DNA of 11,400 bases from JBOGIG01 sp050742455 (GTDB taxonomy: Bacteria; Actinomycetota; Acidimicrobiia; Acidimicrobiales; JBOGIG01), in the NCBI GenBank assembly GCA_050742455.1, contig JBOGIG010000055.1, positions 1 to 11,400 of the forward strand, written 5' to 3'. The notes beneath the pieces are model-generated. The model saw only the letters and a program-made list of their open reading frames with translations, was not told the origin of the DNA and ran no database searches. Of the stretch, positions 1 to 6,575 are shown piece by piece. The translations under genes and the position numbers were made by a program. Numbering within the stretch: the first letter of the stretch is position 1; each line of letters starts with the position of its first letter.

Positions 1-1283
1 CGGCCCCCGGGTCGCCTGAACTCGACTTGTCCACAGGCATCGCCGGTGAGGGACCACCCGCCTTCGTGTACCAGGCGGTGATGGAGTCGACACAACAAGA
101 TCAAGTTGCCCTGGGTGGTGGGTCCCCCGTTCGCCCAGTGCTTGATGTGATGGGCATGGATCAAGCGGGTATGGCCACAGCCTGGGAAGCGACAGCTCTC
201 GTCGCGGTGGCGCAACTGGCGATACAGCCACGCCGGCACCGAGCGTGACGTGCGTCCTATGCCAAGAGCCGAGCCGTTGAGGCCGTCGGCCACATGACAA
301 ACCCGTGAGTCACAGGCCAGTCGGCGCGCCGAGTCGGCCGAGATGGCCCCGGCCCCCTCCACCTCGGCGTTGGCCAAGAGCCTCCCCGCTAATACCTCAC
401 CGGCCACGTGGATCACAACACACGCCCGGTCGGGATCGGGACTGGCCCCCAGGCACACCCCGGCCAACTCCACCAGGGCGTCGGCACACCGGGTCCCATA
501 AGGGTCATAGCCCCCGGTGATGGGGTCTGGCCCGTAGCTATTGGCGAGGGTGTCCAAAGCCTTGGCCACACCCGCCCCCTCCACGTCACCCAGGCGTGCC
601 GAGATCCTCCAGCGGCCATCGGGTCCCAACCGACACGACAGGTGCCGGCCACGGTGGGACTCATTAGATTCACGGGCCAGCCCATAGCGCACCAGGCGTG
701 CCAGGCGGGCCAGGCGAATCGAAGATGCCCCGGCGAGATCCAGCCCCTCCAAGAAGTGGGCGACAGGCGGAGCTTCGGCGGCCAAGGGTTCCTCACCCTC
801 GTCCCCGGTGTCATCGTCGTCCTCATCGAAGGAGGTGGGCGCCATGGACCACACGCGACCGTCAGAGGCGACGTCTAAGTCGGCCCCAGACGCGATGTCA
901 AGGGATGCGACCACCTTGTCCCACGACATCGAGCCCGAGGCGAACATGGAGGCGATTCCCTTGAATTGATCCAGTCGGGCCGACACCCGAGCCATCTCGG
1001 CTCCTCCGGCTCTAGAAAGGTCCAACCTCTCGCTCAACCAGGATCCGAGCGAGCCCACCCCGTCGGCCAAATAGCCCTCGGCGGCGTCAAAGGCCGACAC
1101 CAGGGCCATCAACTCGGCCCGCAGCACCATCTCGGCGCCATGCACAGCCGAAATAGCCTCGGATAGCTCGTCGGGGGTGGCCTCCCCATAGGGGTTGGGA
1201 TCACGGTCGGGATCGACCCCGACGAAGGCGCCGCCATCGGGGTTGCCAGGGGCCGATCCCGGATCGAACTGGTGTTCGTACAT
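1..1283 (-). CDS. DUF222 / 13E12-family HNH endonuclease-like protein (3' end outside window)
   Basis: The minus frame is open for 427 codons from ATG 1283-1281 to the window edge, with no stop reached. The N-terminal two thirds (about residues 35-330) is the helical, Ala/Arg-rich DUF222 type, interrupted by an acidic low-complexity stretch (about residues 152-166). The C-terminal part is a zinc-type HNH nuclease: CRFPGC (C364, C369), HAHHIKHW (residues 376-383), ANGGPTT, N393, then LLCRLHHRLVHEGGW with C398 and H402. These HNH residues look intact, so nuclease activity is plausible. The family is widespread and multicopy in actinobacteria, including the REP13E12 repeats of mycobacteria; its role is not known. 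The start is supported by a TATTAT box 7 nt upstream. It lies 74 bp after the CMD gene on the same strand. Family is confident; function and full length are not. Confidence 0.88.
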   Translation of the reverse strand, partial: MYEHQFDPGSAPGNPDGGAFVGVDPDRDPNPYGEATPDELSEAISAVHGAEMVLRAELMALVSAFDAAEGYLADGVGSLGSWLSERLDLSRAGGAEMARVSARLDQFKGIASMFASGSMSWDKVVASLDIASGADLDVASDGRVWSMAPTSFDEDDDDTGDEGEEPLAAEAPPVAHFLEGLDLAGASSIRLARLARLVRYGLARESNESHRGRHLSCRLGPDGRWRISARLGDVEGAGVAKALDTLANSYGPDPITGGYDPYGTRCADALVELAGVCLGASPDPDRACVVIHVAGEVLAGRLLANAEVEGAGAISADSARRLACDSRVCHVADGLNGSALGIGRTSRSVPAWLYRQLRHRDESCRFPGCGHTRLIHAHHIKHWANGGPTTQGNLILLCRLHHRLVHEGGWSLTGDACGQVEFRRPGG

Positions 1284-1290
1284 ACCCTGA

Positions 1291-1296
1291 ATAATA
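1291..1296 (-). promoter_or_regulatory. Candidate -10 box for a leaderless HNH gene transcript
   Basis: On the minus strand TATTAT is followed by exactly 7 nt (tcagggt) and then the ATG. With usual -10 to +1 spacing, transcription would start at or next to the A of the ATG. No good -35 is seen 17 nt upstream. The same spacing recurs at other genes here. The short cagggt could alternatively be a weak ribosome binding site. Confidence 0.4.
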
Positions 1297-1357
1297 CGGG
1301 AAGGGTGTAACAGTCCCCGAAAGGCGATAACGGGCTCGGGCCAGGTGGGTTGGTCGG

Positions 1358-1915
1358 TCAGTCGTGCAACCCTGGCACACCTTCTTCGCGTTGAACACCG
1401 ATTGAGTTCAGTGTGAAAGCAACCATGTGGTAATGACCGACCAGCATGGCCACCTCTATCAACTGGCGATCGTCGTAGCGAGAGGCCAGCCCATCCCAGG
1501 TGACATCGGAGATGCAGTTGTCCCGGTGGAGCTCGTCGGCCGCTCGCAACAAGGTCGAGTCGAAGGGTTCCCACGCGGCATCGGGACCGCCTTGAATGCG
1601 TCTGATTTCGTCGTCGGTGAGCCCGATGGCCTTCCCGATCAGAACGTGCTGGCCCCACTCGTAGTCCGATTGGCACAGCCAACCGGTGCGCAGGATCAGA
1701 ATCTCTCGTTCCCGGGGAGGCAGCTTGCCGGCCAGGAGCTTGCCCCCGAACGGCAGCCATTTGCGGAACAAGCCTGGATGGCGGACAAGTGTGGTGAAGA
1801 TATTGGTGGCAGGCGCTCCCGGAGCGGCCGCCGAGCCCAACAAGTCGATCGCCTCGTCGCTCCTCTCACTGGGAGGAAGGGGCGGGATTCGCGGGACCGG
1901 GGTGGAATGGGGCAT
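1358..1915 (-). CDS. Carboxymuconolactone decarboxylase (CMD)-family protein
   Basis: This 185-aa protein carries the CMD/AhpD-like core LPPREREILILRTGWLCQSD (residues 65-84) followed by YEWGQH (85-90) and GLTDDEI (98-104). A second conserved-looking patch, EVAMLVGHYHMVAFTLNSIG (154-173), lies near the C-terminus. The family covers gamma-carboxymuconolactone decarboxylases and AhpD-like redox proteins of helical fold. Only one cysteine of the AhpD CxxC pair is present (C81; position 84 is Asp), so AhpD-type disulfide chemistry is unlikely. The substrate cannot be deduced. I chose ATG 1915-1913 because the family N-terminus normally begins shortly before a PPLPPSE-like segment. An in-frame start further upstream (1987) would read through the tandem repeats and add 24 implausible residues. 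A TAGGGT box 7 nt upstream fits the chosen start. Confidence 0.82.
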   Translation of the reverse strand: MPHSTPVPRIPPLPPSERSDEAIDLLGSAAAPGAPATNIFTTLVRHPGLFRKWLPFGGKLLAGKLPPREREILILRTGWLCQSDYEWGQHVLIGKAIGLTDDEIRRIQGGPDAAWEPFDSTLLRAADELHRDNCISDVTWDGLASRYDDRQLIEVAMLVGHYHMVAFTLNSIGVQREEGVPGLHD

Positions 1916-1922
1916 GGACCAA

Positions 1923-1928
1923 ACCCTA
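1923..1928 (-). promoter_or_regulatory. Candidate -10 box for the CMD gene
   Basis: TAGGGT on the minus strand (TANNNT pattern) is followed by 7 nt (ttggtcc) and the ATG. This suggests a separate, leaderless start for the CMD gene downstream of the repeat array. It is a weak match judged by spacing; the AGGG inside it, about 9 nt before the ATG, could instead act as a ribosome binding site. Confidence 0.3.
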
Positions 1929-1944
1929 GAACAGGAAATGGCCG

Positions 1945-2088
1945 GAGGCCCGGGGCAAACGGGGGTCAGGCTAGAGGCCCGGGGCAAACGGGGGTAAGGC
2001 TAGAGGCCCGGGGCAAACGGGAGTCAGGCGGGAGCCCCGGGGCAAACGGGGTCAGGCGGGAGGCCCGGGGCAAACGGGGGTCAGCTTG
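1945..2088. repeat. Five-copy 29-bp tandem repeat array between metH and the CMD gene
   Basis: Five head-to-tail units lie at 1945-1973, 1974-2002, 2003-2031, 2032-2059 (28 bp, one G lost) and 2060-2088. Each has the core gggcaaacggg; variation is concentrated in the last bases (ctagaggcc versus cgggaggcc). CCCG and CGGG within a unit could form a short hairpin in each copy. There are no spacers, so it is a minisatellite and not a CRISPR array. It fills most of the 214-bp gap between the metH stop and the CMD start. No protein reading of it looks genuine. Confidence 0.93.
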
Positions 2089-2095
2089 GCCAAGC
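2084..2095. other. Perfect 12-bp palindrome at the end of the repeat array, downstream of metH
   Basis: GCTTGGCCAAGC is fully self-complementary and begins inside the last 29-bp unit, about 35 bp past the metH stop codon. It could be a protein-binding site or a chance palindrome. It has no loop and no T run on the metH transcript side, so it does not look like a standard intrinsic terminator. No clear terminator was found in this gap. Confidence 0.4.
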
Positions 2096-2129
2096 GGCAT
2101 GGGTCGGCCCTACGCCTCGGGCTCTCCGA

Positions 2130-5100
2130 TTATCCGGCGACGAAATATTTCGACTTGGGGTGGTGACAGATGATGGCCAAGGTGGTTTGCTCGGGATGGA
2201 GCTGGAAGCCCTCGGACACCTCGACGTCGATTCGTCTCGATTCCAACAGGTCGGCCACCTTGGCGTTGTCCTCCAGGTCGGGGCATGCCGGATAGCCCCA
2301 CGAGTAGCGCCCACCCCGGTATTGCTGGCGGAACAGGCCGCCCAGACTGGGGCCGTCCTCGTCCACGAAGCCCCACTCGGTGCGGATGCGGTGGTGCCAG
2401 TACTCAGCCAGGGCCTCGGCCATCTCGACGCCCAGGCCGTGCAGAAACAGGTAGGGCTGGTACTGGTTGGCGGCGAACAGCTCTGCCGTCCGGTCCGACA
2501 CGGCTCGGCCCATGGTCACCAACTGGAAGGCGGCCCAGTCGCTCTCACCTGATTCCATGGAACGGAAGAAGTCAGCGATGCACAGCCACGGTTCGCGCTT
2601 CTGGCGAGGGAAGCTGAATCGTGTTCTCTCCTGGCGGCGATCCTCATCGGTCCACACGACCAAGTCGTTGCCCTCCGAGTTCACGGCAAAATACCCCCAC
2701 GCCACCTGAGGCACCAACACCCCGTCCGCCTTGGCCTGAGCCAACTCGGTTCTCAGCACCGCTCTGATCCGGTCCTTGAAGGCCTTGTCGTCCTCGGCCA
2801 CCCCGCCAGAGCCCTTGTCGGGCCGGAAGCCCCACTGATTGCGGAACAGGGCCGTCTCATTGAGGAAGGCGGCGATGTCGTCGAGCGAGATGCCCTTGGC
2901 CACCTGGGCTCCGACGAAAGGAGGCTTGAACACGGTGTTGTCGGTCTCGACCTCGGGAGAGCGAGATGGAAGGGTGGCTGGGTCGATCTCGGCATCGAGT
3001 TGGCTCTTGCGCGGGGGCAGGTTGCGTCCCCCGAGCTTGCGACCGAAGTCGGGGTCGTCCGCACCGGAACGCTTGAGCTCGACGATGCGGTCCATGGTGG
3101 CCAGACCCTCGAAGGCATCCTTGCCGTAGAAGAGTCGGCCGTCATAGACCTGGCGCAGATCCTTTTCGACGTACGTACGGGTTAGGGCGGCTCCACCCAG
3201 GATGACCGGGAGATGGGCCAGATCCCTAGCGTTCATCTCCTCCAAGTTCTCGCGCATGATCAGGGTGGACTTGACCAGCAACCCGCTCATGCCCACGGCG
3301 TCGGCATCGACCTCGGCCGCCTTGGACAACATTTCGGAGATGGCTACTTTGATGCCGAGATTGTGGACCTCGTAGCCGTTGTTGGTCAGGATGATGTCGA
3401 CCAGGTTCTTGCCTATGTCGTGGACGTCGCCCTTGACGGTGGCCAGCACGATGCGGCCCTTGCCTCCCTGGTCCGCTTTTTCCATGTGGGGCTCGAGATA
3501 GGAGACGGCCGTCTTCATGGTCTCGGCTGACTGGAGAACGAACGGGAGCTGCATCTGACCCGAGCCGAACAGCTCGCCGACTACCTTCATCCCGGCCAAC
3601 AGGTAGTCGTTGACGATGGACAGCGGGGCGTTACCCTCGGCCATGGCGGCATCGAGGTCGGCTTCGAGGCCGTTGCGGTCGCCGTCGATGATGCGTTGCT
3701 CCAGCCGTTTGGTGACGGGCCAGTCCGAATGATCCTCTCGGGTCGAGGCCGAGGTGGATACCCCTTCGAAGATGGACAGCAGCTCCTGGAGAGGGTCGTA
3801 CTCGCGACCGATCTCGGGTCCGTCGGCCGGAAGGCGCCGGTCGTAGACAAGGTCGAGGCACACCTGGCGCTGGCGCTCGTCAATCCGGTTGAGGGGCATG
3901 ATTCGGGCGGCATGGACGATGGCGGCGTCCAGCCCGGCCTCTACGCACTCGTGCAGGAAGACTGAGTTGAGTACGTGGCGAGCCGCCGGGTTGAGGCCAA
4001 ATGACACATTGGATAAGCCAAGGATGGTGAACACCCCGGGCAGCTCGGCCTTGATGCGCCGGATGCCTTCGATGGTCTCGATGCCGTCGCGCCGGCTTTC
4101 CTCCAGCCCCGTGGACAGGGGCAGGGCCAAGGCATCGAAGATGAGGTCGCACGGTTCCAGGCCATAGCGTTGGGTGGCGATGTCGTGAATGGCCCGGGCC
4201 GCCCGCAGCTTCCAGTCGGCCGTGCGGGCCTGGCCCTCGGTGTCGATGCAGGTGCACACCACGGCGGCGCCGTAGTCCCGGGCGAGGGTCAAGAACTTGT
4301 CCAGGCGGGTGCCGGAGGCGTCGCCGTCCTCCAGGTTCACGCTATTGAGCACGGCTCGGCCCCCAAGCCATTGCAGGCCGGCCTCGATGACGGGTGCCTC
4401 AGTGGAGTCGAGCATGATGGGAAGGCTGGCCTGGGTCGCGAACCGGCTGGCGGCTTCGGTCATGTCGGCCATGCCGTCGGCTCCGGTGTAGTCGACGCAC
4501 AGATCGAGCAGGTGGGCCCCTTCGCCCACTTGCTCCTTGGCCATGGCCACGCAAGTATCCCAGTCCCCTGCCAGCATGGCCTCCCGGAACTTCTTGGAGC
4601 CATTGGCATTGGTTCGCTCGCCGACCGAGAGGTATGAGGTGTCCTGGGCAAAGCCGACGTGGCTGTAGAGCGAGGCTGCGCCTGGCTCGTAGTCAACGCG
4701 GCGAGGGGCTGGCGTCAGCTCTCGACAGGCGTCGACCACCCGGGCCAGGTGGTCGGGCGTGGTGCCGCAGCACCCACCCACCACGCTCACTCCCATCTCG
4801 GAGATGAACCTCACGTGGAACTCGGCCAGCTGGTCCGGCGTCAGGTCGTAGTGCATGGCCCCGTCAACCACCGAGGGCAGCCCAGCGTTGGGCAGGCACG
4901 AGATGGGGAGGCGGGAGCTGGTCGACAGGTGGCGCAGATGCTCACCCATCTCGGCCGGTCCCGTAGCGCAGTTGAGCCCGAAGACGTCCGGTCGCATGGC
5001 GCCGATGGCCGTCAGAGCGGCAGCGATCTCGGTTCCGGGCAGCATCCGGCCGGTCAGCTCCATGGTCACCTGGACCTGGAGAGGTACCTGCCGGCCTGCC

Positions 5101-5642
5101 CCCGACATGGCCCGTCGGCAGGCCTGGATGGCGGCCTTGGCCTGGAGTAGGTCGAAGACCGTCTCGATGACCAAAAGGTCAACGCCGCCTTCGAGCAACC
5201 CGGCCGCCTGTTCCTCATACACGTCGCGCAGTTCGATGAAGCTGATCTGGCCCAGGGTGGGGAAGCGGGTCCCGGGGCCCATCGACCCGGCCACCCAGCG
5301 GGGCCGGTCAGGCGTGGAATAGCCCGAGGCCACTTCCCGGGCCAGCCGGGCGGCGGTGACGTTGAGCTCGCGAGCCCGATCGGCCAGGCCGTATTCGGCC
5401 AGCACGGTCGAGAAGGCCCCGAAGGTGTCGGTCTCGATCACGTCGACCCCGACGTCCAGGAAGGAGGCGTGCAGTTCCCGGATGACATCGGGCCGGGTGG
5501 CCACCAGTATTTCGTTGCATCCCTCCAGATCCGGCCCGCCAAAATCGTCCGGACCCAGGTTGCGCAGTTGCAGGTTGGTCCCGGTAGCCCCGTCGAAGAT
5601 GACGACCCGTTCCCGGGTGGCGGCGATGTAGTCGGCGGACAT
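2130..5642 (-). CDS. metH: Cobalamin-dependent methionine synthase (5-methyltetrahydrofolate--homocysteine methyltransferase)
   Basis: MetH moves the methyl group of methyltetrahydrofolate to homocysteine through methylcobalamin in the cytoplasm, the last step of methionine synthesis. All modules are present over 1170 aa, near the usual size (about 1190-1230). The homocysteine domain (about 1-310) has zinc-ligand cysteines C225 (LNCATGP) and C291/C292 (GGCCGTTPDHL). The pterin domain (about 330-600) includes VGERTNANGSKKF. The cobalamin cap (about 640-725) is followed by the B12 domain (about 730-860) with KGDVHDIGKN, where H741 is the expected lower cobalt ligand. The reactivation domain (about 930-1170) contains SWGYPACPDLED for S-adenosylmethionine binding. 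ATG 5642-5640 is followed directly by conserved sequence and preceded by ggaag. The gene looks intact. It is divergent from vapBC. No cobalamin riboswitch elements were recognised in the 130-bp leader region. Confidence 0.98.
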   Translation of the reverse strand: MSADYIAATRERVVIFDGATGTNLQLRNLGPDDFGGPDLEGCNEILVATRPDVIRELHASFLDVGVDVIETDTFGAFSTVLAEYGLADRARELNVTAARLAREVASGYSTPDRPRWVAGSMGPGTRFPTLGQISFIELRDVYEEQAAGLLEGGVDLLVIETVFDLLQAKAAIQACRRAMSGAGRQVPLQVQVTMELTGRMLPGTEIAAALTAIGAMRPDVFGLNCATGPAEMGEHLRHLSTSSRLPISCLPNAGLPSVVDGAMHYDLTPDQLAEFHVRFISEMGVSVVGGCCGTTPDHLARVVDACRELTPAPRRVDYEPGAASLYSHVGFAQDTSYLSVGERTNANGSKKFREAMLAGDWDTCVAMAKEQVGEGAHLLDLCVDYTGADGMADMTEAASRFATQASLPIMLDSTEAPVIEAGLQWLGGRAVLNSVNLEDGDASGTRLDKFLTLARDYGAAVVCTCIDTEGQARTADWKLRAARAIHDIATQRYGLEPCDLIFDALALPLSTGLEESRRDGIETIEGIRRIKAELPGVFTILGLSNVSFGLNPAARHVLNSVFLHECVEAGLDAAIVHAARIMPLNRIDERQRQVCLDLVYDRRLPADGPEIGREYDPLQELLSIFEGVSTSASTREDHSDWPVTKRLEQRIIDGDRNGLEADLDAAMAEGNAPLSIVNDYLLAGMKVVGELFGSGQMQLPFVLQSAETMKTAVSYLEPHMEKADQGGKGRIVLATVKGDVHDIGKNLVDIILTNNGYEVHNLGIKVAISEMLSKAAEVDADAVGMSGLLVKSTLIMRENLEEMNARDLAHLPVILGGAALTRTYVEKDLRQVYDGRLFYGKDAFEGLATMDRIVELKRSGADDPDFGRKLGGRNLPPRKSQLDAEIDPATLPSRSPEVETDNTVFKPPFVGAQVAKGISLDDIAAFLNETALFRNQWGFRPDKGSGGVAEDDKAFKDRIRAVLRTELAQAKADGVLVPQVAWGYFAVNSEGNDLVVWTDEDRRQERTRFSFPRQKREPWLCIADFFRSMESGESDWAAFQLVTMGRAVSDRTAELFAANQYQPYLFLHGLGVEMAEALAEYWHHRIRTEWGFVDEDGPSLGGLFRQQYRGGRYSWGYPACPDLEDNAKVADLLESRRIDVEVSEGFQLHPEQTTLAIICHHPKSKYFVAG

Positions 5643-5651
5643 GGTCTTCCA

Positions 5652-5657
5652 AGGATA
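5652..5657 (-). promoter_or_regulatory. Weak candidate -10 box for metH
   Basis: TATCCT on the minus strand lies 9 nt before the metH ATG, with ggaag in between. It fits TANNNT, but no matching -35 was found. The spacing would give a very short leader, so the ggaag may not act as a ribosome binding site if this promoter is used. Confidence 0.22.
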
Positions 5658-5680
5658 CCGGCCCGCTCGAATGGCCCTGG

Positions 5681-5719
5681 TCCGATGGGCTGGTCGGATG
5701 GGCTCGTCCGATGGGCTCG
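5681..5719. repeat. Three-copy 13-bp tandem repeat in the metH/vapB divergent region
   Basis: Units are tccgatgggctgg (5681-5693), tcggatgggctcg (5694-5706) and tccgatgggctcg (5707-5719). Two decayed units (tccggcgatttg, tccggttgg) follow to 5740. The array ends just before the vapB palindrome and lies 39-77 bp upstream of the metH ATG. It could be regulatory or simply a slippage product. Confidence 0.75.
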
Positions 5720-5743
5720 TCCGGCGATTTGTCCGGTTGGCCG

Positions 5744-5780
5744 TGCATCATGATGCAATAATTCTTGGTACAATGATGCA
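5744..5780. promoter_or_regulatory. Probable VapB operator: 14-bp palindrome plus a third half-site
   Basis: TGCATCATGATGCA (5744-5757) is a perfect palindrome, i.e. two inverted TGATGCA half-sites. A third TGATGCA occurs at 5774-5780, between the -10 box and the vapB ATG, in direct orientation and 23 bp from the preceding half-site. The palindrome covers the -35 region. Ribbon-helix-helix antitoxins commonly repress their own operon from such sites, alone or with the toxin. Binding by this VapB is inferred from position. It also lies 102 bp upstream of metH. Confidence 0.6.
5766..5774 (+). promoter_or_regulatory. Extended -10 promoter of vapBC, leaderless
   Basis: TGg-TACAAT (TG at 5766-5767, hexamer 5769-5774) is one base from TATAAT and carries an extended -10. 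It is followed by 7 nt (gatgcag) and ATG 5782, which places the start of transcription on the start codon. There is no recognisable -35; that region is occupied by the palindrome. Confidence 0.6.
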
Positions 5781-5781
5781 G

Positions 5782-6036
5782 ATGAGAACGACAGTCACGC
5801 TCGATCCCGATGTGGAATCCCTGGTCCAAGGAGCCATGCGCGACAGCAATGTCAGCTTCAAGACCGTCGTCAACCAGGCCATCAGGGCCGGTCTGTCGAC
5901 GCCATCGGCAGGACGATTTCGCCAGCGGACCTTCGCCTTGGGCGCCCGACCTGAAGTCAACTACGACCGGGCCCTCGCCTTGGCCGGTGCTTTGGAAGAT
6001 GACGAGATCCAAAGGAAGCTCCAAGTGGGCAAATAG
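5782..6036 (+). CDS. VapB-type antitoxin, ribbon-helix-helix
   Basis: This 84-aa protein starts with a beta strand and helix pattern typical of ribbon-helix-helix repressors: MRTTVTLDPDVESLVQGAMR, then SFKTVVNQAIRAGL (residues 25-38). The C-terminal part (about 45-84), with FRQRTFALG and the acidic LEDDEI, would be the toxin-wrapping tail. Antitoxins of this kind bind DNA and neutralise the PIN-domain partner. The frame also has ATGs at 5773 and 5776, but those overlap the -10 box. The promoter position and the family N-terminus (MRTTVTLD) both favour ATG 5782. The toxin follows 32 bp downstream on the same strand. Autorepression at the adjacent palindrome is likely. The subfamily assignment rests on pattern and context. 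Confidence 0.82.
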   Translation: MRTTVTLDPDVESLVQGAMRDSNVSFKTVVNQAIRAGLSTPSAGRFRQRTFALGARPEVNYDRALALAGALEDDEIQRKLQVGK

Positions 6037-6040
6037 GTCG

Positions 6041-6088
6041 TCGTGATCATCCCTGACGCCAAACTGTCGTGATCATCGTCGACGCCAA
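6041..6088 (+). repeat. Direct duplication of the vapC start region
   Basis: A 22-bp segment at 6041-6062 recurs at 6067-6088 with three adjacent mismatches (cct versus gtc). The second copy contains the vapC start (GTG at 6069). The first places an equivalent GTG at 6043. Only 4 bp separate the copies. The duplication appears local and specific to the vapB-vapC junction. Confidence 0.8.
6043..6072 (+). CDS. Possible 9-codon leader ORF overlapping the vapC start
   Basis: The first copy of the duplicated segment gives GTG ATC ATC CCT GAC GCC AAA CTG TCG TGA, encoding MIIPDAKLS, a near copy of the VapC N-terminus. Its TGA (6070-6072) overlaps the vapC GTG (6069-6071) in the sequence GTGA. A tagg motif (6034-6037) lies 5 nt before its GTG, whereas the vapC GTG itself has no Shine-Dalgarno sequence. 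Terminating ribosomes could therefore restart on vapC. Whether it is translated is unknown. Confidence 0.3.
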   Translation: MIIPDAKLS

Positions 6089-6494
6089 CGTGTGCATCTA
6101 CGCCGTAAACGAGAGCATGGCCCAACACGTCGGGGCACATAAGTGGATGGAGAAGGCCTTGAATGGCCGTGAGCCAATCGGCTTCGCATGGGTGGTGCTG
6201 CTGGCATTCTTGCGCATCTCGACCCTGGTGGCACTCTCCCCCCAACCCCTTGGGGTGAGGGATGCCTGGAACATTATCGACGAGTGGCTGGGTGCGCCTG
6301 CCGCGACCGTGGTGGCGCCAACGACCCGCCACTCATCGGTCCTGCGTGGTCTTCTCACCGAGATCGGCGTGGGTGGGAACCTGGTCAACGACGCCCATCT
6401 TGCCTCCTTGGCCATCGAGTACGGAGCTCAGATCGCCAGCTTTGACCGGGACTTCAACCGCTTCGGCGGGGTGAGGTCCTTTGTTCCTGGCTAG
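6069..6494 (+). CDS. VapC-type PIN-domain ribonuclease toxin
   Basis: This 141-aa protein is a full PIN domain of the Mtu-PIN type: IIVDANVCIYAVNE (D5), PIGFAWVVLLAFLRIST (36-52), then GNLVNDAHLASLAIEYGA (103-120, D108) and FDRDFNRF (D126, D128). The acidic residues are the expected Mg2+-binding set for a ribonuclease. VapC toxins cut RNA, often tRNA or rRNA; the target here cannot be read from sequence. It starts with GTG at 6069, because residues IIVDAN must lie at the N-terminus and no ATG is near. There is no Shine-Dalgarno sequence, and a tiny ORF overlaps the start. It is paired with the upstream antitoxin. A hairpin follows 31 nt after the stop. Confidence 0.88.
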   Translation: MIIVDANVCIYAVNESMAQHVGAHKWMEKALNGREPIGFAWVVLLAFLRISTLVALSPQPLGVRDAWNIIDEWLGAPAATVVAPTTRHSSVLRGLLTEIGVGGNLVNDAHLASLAIEYGAQIASFDRDFNRFGGVRSFVPG

Positions 6495-6525
6495 CCATCG
6501 GAGCAGATAGGGCCGATCCGACAGG

Positions 6526-6555
6526 CCACCTTGGCATTGCGCCGGCCCAAGGTGG
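6526..6555 (+). terminator. Hairpin between vapC and pduO (terminator or leader element)
   Basis: CCACCTTGG (6526-6534) pairs perfectly with CCAAGGTGG (6547-6555) across a 12-nt loop. No T run follows, so it is not a classical intrinsic terminator, though GC-rich actinobacteria often have such U-less hairpins. The 3' arm contains aaggtgg, a near Shine-Dalgarno sequence, 14-20 nt before the candidate pduO starts. A regulatory role on pduO is therefore also possible. Confidence 0.5.
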
Positions 6556-6575
6556 TTGACTCGTAACCCGTGACC

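Noticed and set aside
413..826. Minus-strand frame antisense-shifted within the HNH gene
   Set aside because: It overlaps the DUF222 gene in another frame, and the real gene has recognisable motifs throughout.
1916..1987. Upstream extension of the CMD gene to a start at 1987
   Set aside because: The added 24 residues come from the tandem repeats and have no resemblance to CMD N-termini; ATG 1915 fits the family and a -10 box.
1945..2088. CRISPR array
   Set aside because: Units are directly adjacent with no spacers and differ in the same trailing bases; no cas genes are present.
1427..2173. Long plus-strand open frame across the CMD gene and the 29-bp repeats
   Set aside because: It is antisense to a recognised CMD-family gene, lacks a family signature, and reads repetitive Gly/Arg/Pro through the minisatellite.
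5643..5772. Cobalamin riboswitch before metH
   Set aside because: No B12-box-like sequence was recognised, and the 130-bp region is short and filled by tandem repeats and the vapB promoter.
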